Shown one piece after another: positions 5,799 through 9,630 of a DNA stretch of 9,630 bases (the stretch's first letter is position 1; every line of letters starts with the position of its first letter). The stretch lies in assembly GCA_019509895.1 (NCBI GenBank), contig JAEKLK010000026.1, forward strand, positions 1 to 9,630. The letters are read 5' to 3'. Made by a program: the position numbers and the translations under genes. This DNA comes from Betaproteobacteria bacterium (GTDB lineage: Bacteria; Pseudomonadota; Gammaproteobacteria; Burkholderiales; SG8-39). The notes beneath the pieces were generated by a model that saw nothing but the letters and a program-made list of their open reading frames with translations, was not told the DNA's origin and ran no database searches.

Positions 5799-6820
5799 GG
5801 GCGAAGCTGCTGCTGATCGCCTCATTGCTCGCGCTATCGACTGCGGCGGCCGCGCAGGAGACCAAGCCCGCGCAGCGCCTCGCCGGCGCCACCGGCTGGC
5901 TTAACTCGCCGCCAGTCACCGACATGGATCTGCGCGGCAAGGTGGTGCTGGTCGACTTCTGGACCTATACCTGCGTCAATTGGCTGCGCACGCTGCCGTA
6001 CGTGCGCGCGTGGTCCGACAAGTACAAAGACCAGGGGTTGGTGGTTATCGGCGTGCACACGCCGGAGTTTCCGTTCGAAAAGGACCTCGATAACGTGCAG
6101 CGCTCCGTGAAGGAGATGCGCGTCGCCTACCCGGTCGCGCTCGACAGCAACTACGCCGTCTGGCGCGCCTTCGCCAACAACGCCTGGCCGGCGGTCTACC
6201 TCGTCGATCCGCAGGGGCGCGTCCGCTACAGCCACCTCGGCGAAGGCGAATACGAGGCAACGGAAAAGATGATTCAGCAGCTCCTCTCCGAGGCCGGCCA
6301 GACCCACGTGCGCCGCGACCTTGTCGCCGTGGAGGCCAAGGGCCTGGAGACGGCCGCCGATTGGCCGAACGTGAAATCGCCCGAGACCTACCTCGGCTCG
6401 GACCAGACGCAGAACTTCGCCTCGCCGGGCGGCACGGGCCTTGGCGAACGCCGCGCGTATTCCCTCCCTGGGCGCCTCGCGCTCAATTACTGGGCGCTCG
6501 CCGGCAGCTGGACGATAAAGCCCGGCTTCGTCGTGCTGAACAAGGCGAGCGGCCGCATTGCCTACCGTTTCCATGCGCGCGACGTGAACCTCGTCATGGG
6601 GCCGGAGGCGCGCGGAAAGACGGTCCGGTTCCGCGTCCTCATCGACGGCAAAGCGCCCGGCGCCGCGCACGGCAGCGACGTGGACGAGCAGGGCAATGGC
6701 ACCGTCGGCGAGCAGCGCACGTACCAGCTCGTGCGTCAGCCGAAGCCCATCGTCGAGCGGACCTTCGAGATCGAGTTTCTCGATCCGGGGGTCGAGGCCT
6801 ACGGCTTCACTTTTGGCTGA
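5795..6820 (+). CDS. Exported DipZ-like thioredoxin-fold protein with a single cysteine
   Basis: A 341-residue protein with a Sec signal peptide (residues 1-20, AAAAQ). Residues about 40-175 are a redoxin/TlpA-type thioredoxin fold: GKVVLVDFWTYTCVNWLRTL, then LVVIGVHTPEFPFEKD and the cis-Pro region NNAWPAVYLVD. The active-site position normally CXXC (CINC in DipZ proteins) reads C60-V-N-W63, leaving one cysteine in the whole protein. It therefore cannot form the usual intramolecular disulfide. The C-terminal part (about 210-341) is a beta-rich domain (YLGSDQTQNFASPGG, LNYWALAGSWTI, VNLVMGP, RTFEIEFLDPGVEAYGFTFG) like the C-terminal domain that follows the thioredoxin fold in DipZ-type proteins. 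It starts inside the hydrolase stop codon (ATGA), so it is translationally coupled. The role is inferred as periplasmic thiol chemistry, perhaps monothiol, or a purely structural carrier fold. Confidence 0.85.
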   Translation: MRAKLLLIASLLALSTAAAAQETKPAQRLAGATGWLNSPPVTDMDLRGKVVLVDFWTYTCVNWLRTLPYVRAWSDKYKDQGLVVIGVHTPEFPFEKDLDNVQRSVKEMRVAYPVALDSNYAVWRAFANNAWPAVYLVDPQGRVRYSHLGEGEYEATEKMIQQLLSEAGQTHVRRDLVAVEAKGLETAADWPNVKSPETYLGSDQTQNFASPGGTGLGERRAYSLPGRLALNYWALAGSWTIKPGFVVLNKASGRIAYRFHARDVNLVMGPEARGKTVRFRVLIDGKAPGAAHGSDVDEQGNGTVGEQRTYQLVRQPKPIVERTFEIEFLDPGVEAYGFTFG

Positions 6821-6829
6821 CGAACGCCG

Positions 6830-7825
6830 CTACTGCTGGTGGCAGACCATGCATGAAAACGCGCTGTGGGCCATCAGGGTGCGCGTCCGCTCTCCGGGCT
6901 TCGGATCGCGGAACAGCGCAATGTTTTCCTCCGCCTGCGCGATGCGGCCTTCGAGAACCGAGCGGAAGGGCCACTGCGCGTAGGTCTTCGACAGTTTCGC
7001 GTAGGCGTACACGCGCCGGGCGGTTGCGGCATCTCCCTGCTTCACGAGCATGTCGCCCAGGTTGAGGAAGAAGCCCTCGAAGTTGTGCGGCGCGATCCAT
7101 GAGTTCCAGCAGGCGCGCTTTGGTCCGGTGGTGGTCTCGAGCGCCAGGTATTTCGTGGCGTCGCCGCCGCGGCGATCAAACTTCTCGCCGACGCAAACGT
7201 CGATGTTGCGCCACTGGTACTCCACCGCCTCGGCATACATCGGATCGGTGAACGGCAGGCCGCTCAGCACATAGCCGGCGGTGAAGAGGTTGAACTCCGG
7301 CCAGCCGTCGACGGACGCCATGAGGTTGAAATAGCCGCGGCGCAGGAGCTTTTCGTCGCCGTGGATCTTAGCCTCCGCAAGCTCCATGCTCGCGAGAAAG
7401 CCCTTGAATCGCTCGTCCGTAGGTGCCAGGCGCACCGCTTCGGCGAAGTATCGTCGCGCCAGCGCAATGTGTTCGGTCATCGTCGCCGGCACCCGGTCGA
7501 GCCGGGAGCGCTCGCTCGCGAACCATACGTGCGAGAACGCGATGTGCGCCGCCGTCTCGGCGTCGCGTGGGTTTTCCAGATACGCGGCCGTCAGGGCCTC
7601 GATCACGCCGGGGAGTTCCTCGTAGCGACCGCCATGCAGCGCGTCCCAGAACCTGTCGTTGGCGCGCTTTGATTGGCCGGCGGTCTCAGCCGCGGCGATC
7701 TTCTCCGGGGCGAGCCATACGGCGATCGTGGCGCGTTGCATCCACCCGAGCGTTCCGAGTAGGAGCAAAATGGCCGCCAAGCCGCACAGCGCGATCATCA
7801 CCCGCCGTTTCATTTCAACTGTCAT
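6830..7825 (-). CDS. Membrane-anchored helical-repeat protein with C-terminal haem-c motif
   Basis: A 331-residue protein on the minus strand. One N-terminal membrane helix (MKRRVMIALCGLAAILLLLG, from residue 5) leaves the rest periplasmic. The body is alanine-rich and helical, TPR-like (EALTAAYLENPRDAETAAHI, HIALARRYFAEAVRLAPTDE, MLVKQGDAATARRVYAYAKL). The last residues are SCMVCHQQ, a canonical CX2CH haem-c attachment site (C325, C328, H329) two residues before the end. ATG 7825 is used because the frame opens there; the second Met at 7813 (MKRR) is as good, and neither has a clear ribosome site. It converges on the redoxin gene with 9 bases between their stops and diverges from dps with a 51-base gap. 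I do not recognise a named family. The repeat domain suggests protein binding and the haem suggests electron transfer or sensing; both are inferences. Confidence 0.8.
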   Translation of the reverse strand: MTVEMKRRVMIALCGLAAILLLLGTLGWMQRATIAVWLAPEKIAAAETAGQSKRANDRFWDALHGGRYEELPGVIEALTAAYLENPRDAETAAHIAFSHVWFASERSRLDRVPATMTEHIALARRYFAEAVRLAPTDERFKGFLASMELAEAKIHGDEKLLRRGYFNLMASVDGWPEFNLFTAGYVLSGLPFTDPMYAEAVEYQWRNIDVCVGEKFDRRGGDATKYLALETTTGPKRACWNSWIAPHNFEGFFLNLGDMLVKQGDAATARRVYAYAKLSKTYAQWPFRSVLEGRIAQAEENIALFRDPKPGERTRTLMAHSAFSCMVCHQQ

Positions 7826-7876
7826 CTATCGGCCCTATCAAACGCTAGTGTGCCGCATTCCCAAGGAGACCCGACC

Positions 7877-8407
7877 ATGCTCAGCGAAGAGACCCGGCTG
7901 CGCCGCACGGCGCCGCTTCACACCCGTAGCGACCTCGGCGCCGAGGCGACCAAGGACCTCTCGGCCGCGCTGAATGTCCTGCTCGCCGACGTCTTCGCGC
8001 TCTACCTGAAGACGAAGAACTTCCACTGGCACATTTCCGGGCCGCATTTCCGCGATTACCACCTGCTGCTCGATGAGCAGGCGGACCAGATCTTCGCCAT
8101 TGCCGACCCGATCGCCGAGCGCGTGCGCAAGGTCGGCGGCACGACGCTGCGCTCGATCGGTCACATCGCACGCCTGCAGCGCGTGCTCGTTAACGACGCC
8201 GAGTACGTCTCGCCGGTCGTCATGCTGGCCGAGCTGCGCGAGGACAACCAGCGGCTTGCGGCTTCCATGCGCGCAGCGCACGGCGTGTGCGACGAGCGAG
8301 GCGATGTCGCCACCGCCAGCCTGCTCGAGGTGTGGATCGACGAGGCGGAACGGCGTGTCTGGTTCCTGTACGAGGCGAGCCGCCGCGGCGACGAGCCCGG
8401 GCGCTAG
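7877..8407 (+). CDS. dps: Dps/ferritin-like DNA-protection and iron-storage protein
   Basis: A 176-residue member of the Dps family, which forms dodecamers, oxidises ferrous iron with peroxide and stores the product, protecting DNA. The signature KTKNFHWHISGPHFRDYHLL with following LDE gives the ferroxidase residues shared between subunits: H50, H62 and D66, plus D77 and E81 in ADPIAERV. The C-terminal helices (VCDERGDVATASLLEVWIDE) are normal. ATG 7877 is chosen over an upstream in-frame GTG (7850) because of the strong AAGGAG ribosome site (7863-7868) and because conservation begins with SEETRLRR. It heads a three-gene operon: the DUF2630-type gene follows after 1 base and the reductase overlaps that. 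Such genes are usually induced by oxidative stress or stationary phase, but no operator is recognisable in the short divergent gap. Confidence 0.93.
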   Translation: MLSEETRLRRTAPLHTRSDLGAEATKDLSAALNVLLADVFALYLKTKNFHWHISGPHFRDYHLLLDEQADQIFAIADPIAERVRKVGGTTLRSIGHIARLQRVLVNDAEYVSPVVMLAELREDNQRLAASMRAAHGVCDERGDVATASLLEVWIDEAERRVWFLYEASRRGDEPGR

Positions 8408-8408
8408 C

Positions 8409-8654
8409 ATGGCGGCCTCCGAAAAGGATGCTTCGGTCCTCGCGCACATCCAGCACCTGGTCAGCGAGGAGCACAAGCTCTTCGAGGGCGGCGAGCTGAC
8501 GCCCGAAGAGCAGCATCGTTTAATTGCAGTACAGGTCGAGCTCGACCAGTGCTGGGACCTGCTGCGTCAGCGCCGTGCGCTGCGCGAGTTCGGCGGTGAT
8601 CCGTCGCAGGCGCATGCGCGCGACGCCGACACGGTCAAGAAGTACATCGGGTGA
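8409..8654 (+). CDS. DUF2630-family small protein
   Basis: An 81-residue, strongly helical, charged cytoplasmic protein: SVLAHIQHLVSEEHKLFEGG, LTPEEQHRLIAVQVELDQCW, DLLRQRRALREFGGDP and a short tail ending VKKYIG. This pattern (IxxLVxEEHxL, then a WDLLRQRRALREFGxDP block) is that of the DUF2630 family as I know it, whose function is not established. The start ATG 8409 lies 1 base after the dps stop and the TGA stop overlaps the GTG start of the reductase, so all three are read together. The context suggests a role in oxidative or stationary-phase stress. It contains a single Cys (in QCWDLL) and no membrane segment. Confidence 0.85.
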   Translation: MAASEKDASVLAHIQHLVSEEHKLFEGGELTPEEQHRLIAVQVELDQCWDLLRQRRALREFGGDPSQAHARDADTVKKYIG

Positions 8655-9630
8655 GCACGCGGGTTTCGCCGACGCTCGAGGCGCGGCGCGCGCAGTCCTT
8701 TCCGCTGCTTGCGCCCGAGGAGATCGCCCGAATGCGCCGCTTCGGCAAGCCGCGGGGCTTCGCCGACGGTGAGTGGGTGGCGCAGGCCGGAAAAGTCAAC
8801 GCGGGTGTCCATGTTGTGCTTTCCGGGGCGATCCGCATCACCGCCCGGGATGGCCACGGCGAAGAGCTGTATGTCGTTGAGCACGGCCCGGCATCCTTCG
8901 CCGGTGAACTGAGCCAGCTCGCGGGCCGGCCGGCGCTCGTGGATGCAACCGCCGTGGGCGATACCGAGACGCTCGAAATTGATGCGGACGGCCTGCACGC
9001 GCTGCTCGTGGCTGACGCGGCGCTCGGCGAAAAGCTGATGCGCGCCATGATCCTGCGCCGGGTGGCGCTGATTGAGGCCGGCACCGGCGGGCCGGTGCTC
9101 ATCGGCGATGGGAATTCGCCGGACGTCGCGCGATTGCGCGGCTTCTTGAGCCGTAACGGCATTCCACACCAGCTTCTCGACCCGGCCTCCGACAAGGAGG
9201 CACAGGCGTTCATCGCGCGCTATGCGCCCCGGCCGGAACAGCTGCCGCTCGCCGTGTGCCCGAACGGCGACGTGCTGCGCAATCCAAGCGAGGCCGAGCT
9301 CGCTCGCTGCATCGGCATGCTGGACGACGCCCCGGAGCAGCGCGTCTACGACGTAGTGATCGCCGGCGCTGGCCCCGCGGGCCTTGCGGCCGCGGTCTAT
9401 GCCGGCTCGGAGGGCCTCTCGGTGCTCGTCATCGACGCGCGTTCCTTCGGCGGCCAGGCGGGCGCCAGCGCGCGCATCGAGAACTACTTCGGTTTTCCGA
9501 CCGGCGTCTCGGGCCAGGCGCTCGCCGGCCGCGGCTACACGCAGGCGCAGAAGTTCGGTGCGCGCATGTTGATCCCGATGGAGACGCGCCGCCTCACCTG
9601 CGAGCCAGGCGAGCACGGCGAGCCGATTGC
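8651..9630 (+). CDS. Cyclic-nucleotide-binding-domain / thioredoxin-reductase-like fusion (N-terminal part; runs off the window)
   Basis: Open from GTG 8651 to the window end (326 codons), overlapping the DUF2630 stop (GTGA). Residues about 15-140 form a cAMP/cGMP-binding-type beta-barrel (FADGEWVAQAGKVNAGVHVV, LSGAIRI, FAGELSQLAGRPALVDATAV). Residues about 147-225 look like a degenerate glutaredoxin/thioredoxin-like linker (VLIGDGNSPDVARLRGFLSR, NGIPHQLLD, LPLAVCPNGDVLRNPSEAEL). From residue 234 an FAD-binding Rossmann fold begins: VVIAGAGPAGLAAAVYAGSE with GAGPAG at 239-244, then GGQAG and IENYFGFPTGVSG, typical of thioredoxin-reductase-like flavoproteins. The redox-active CXXC of that domain would lie beyond the window and is not seen. 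The likely role is a signal-gated NADPH-dependent reductase in stress defence beside Dps; the regulatory ligand is not known from the sequence. Confidence 0.88.
   Translation, partial: MSTRVSPTLEARRAQSFPLLAPEEIARMRRFGKPRGFADGEWVAQAGKVNAGVHVVLSGAIRITARDGHGEELYVVEHGPASFAGELSQLAGRPALVDATAVGDTETLEIDADGLHALLVADAALGEKLMRAMILRRVALIEAGTGGPVLIGDGNSPDVARLRGFLSRNGIPHQLLDPASDKEAQAFIARYAPRPEQLPLAVCPNGDVLRNPSEAELARCIGMLDDAPEQRVYDVVIAGAGPAGLAAAVYAGSEGLSVLVIDARSFGGQAGASARIENYFGFPTGVSGQALAGRGYTQAQKFGARMLIPMETRRLTCEPGEHGEPI

Noticed and set aside
6361..7065. 234-codon plus-strand open frame across the redoxin end and into the convergent gene
   Set aside because: Arg-rich off-frame reading that spans two real genes on opposite strands.
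7826..7876. Repeated CTATC (7829-7833 and 7837-7841) in the divergent gap before dps
   Set aside because: Five-base direct repeat in a 51-base gap; no match to a known OxyR or other operator that I can defend.
8567..9616. 349-codon minus-strand open frame
   Set aside because: Antisense to the cyclic-nucleotide/thioredoxin-reductase gene, which has clear motifs on the plus strand; no family features on the minus strand.
1..9630. CRISPR arrays, tRNA or rRNA genes, insertion sequences with terminal repeats
   Set aside because: None seen: no regularly spaced repeats, no transposase or integrase motif, and no tRNA cloverleaf recognised by eye.

Overview
The window reads as chromosomal DNA of a high-GC proteobacterium, most likely a betaproteobacterium. 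The reasons are the phoU-phoB-phoR order, the C- or G-ending codons almost throughout (48 of the first 50 codons after the phoB start by my count), tight ATGA/GTGA/TTGA gene overlaps, and c-type haem proteins. This placement is an inference from style and gene order; no rRNA or other taxonomic marker is present.

Layout. Positions 1-2057 hold the end of phoU, complete phoB and a disrupted phoR, the phosphate-starvation regulators. Positions 2035-2566 are a scar-like stretch. It holds a broken HicB-like antitoxin gene on the minus strand whose end overlaps the phoR tail, a 45-codon minus-strand open stretch, and weak promoter-like sequence. Positions 2567-3707 carry an arsenic cassette with visibly different codon use: a frameshifted thioredoxin-type arsenate reductase gene (arsC), overlapped by an intact aquaporin gene of the arsenite-channel (AqpS) type. 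Positions 3755-4184 hold two tiny genes, one apparently frameshifted and one encoding a zinc ribbon. Positions 4232-6820 form an operon of three exported proteins: a cytochrome P460-family protein, a Tat-type alpha/beta hydrolase with an Asp nucleophile, and a thioredoxin-fold protein with one cysteine. Convergent to it, 6830-7825 encodes a membrane-anchored repeat protein that ends in a haem-c motif (CMVCH). Divergent from that, 7877-9630 is a stress operon of Dps ferritin, a DUF2630-type small protein, and a cyclic-nucleotide-domain/thioredoxin-reductase fusion that runs off the window.

How it fits together. Arsenate enters cells through phosphate transporters that PhoB/PhoR control. ArsC would reduce it to arsenite and the aquaporin would let it out, so arsenate genes beside the Pho regulators make physiological sense. 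The 4.2-9.6 kb part is mostly periplasmic redox or haem proteins followed by oxidative-stress defence.

Most notable: four genes between about 1290 and 3855 (phoR, the hicB-like gene, arsC and a small gene) are each broken by a net loss of 3k+1 bases, while every gene outside that stretch is open. Either this is a decaying patch of the chromosome or the consensus sequence is poor there. The sequence alone cannot decide.
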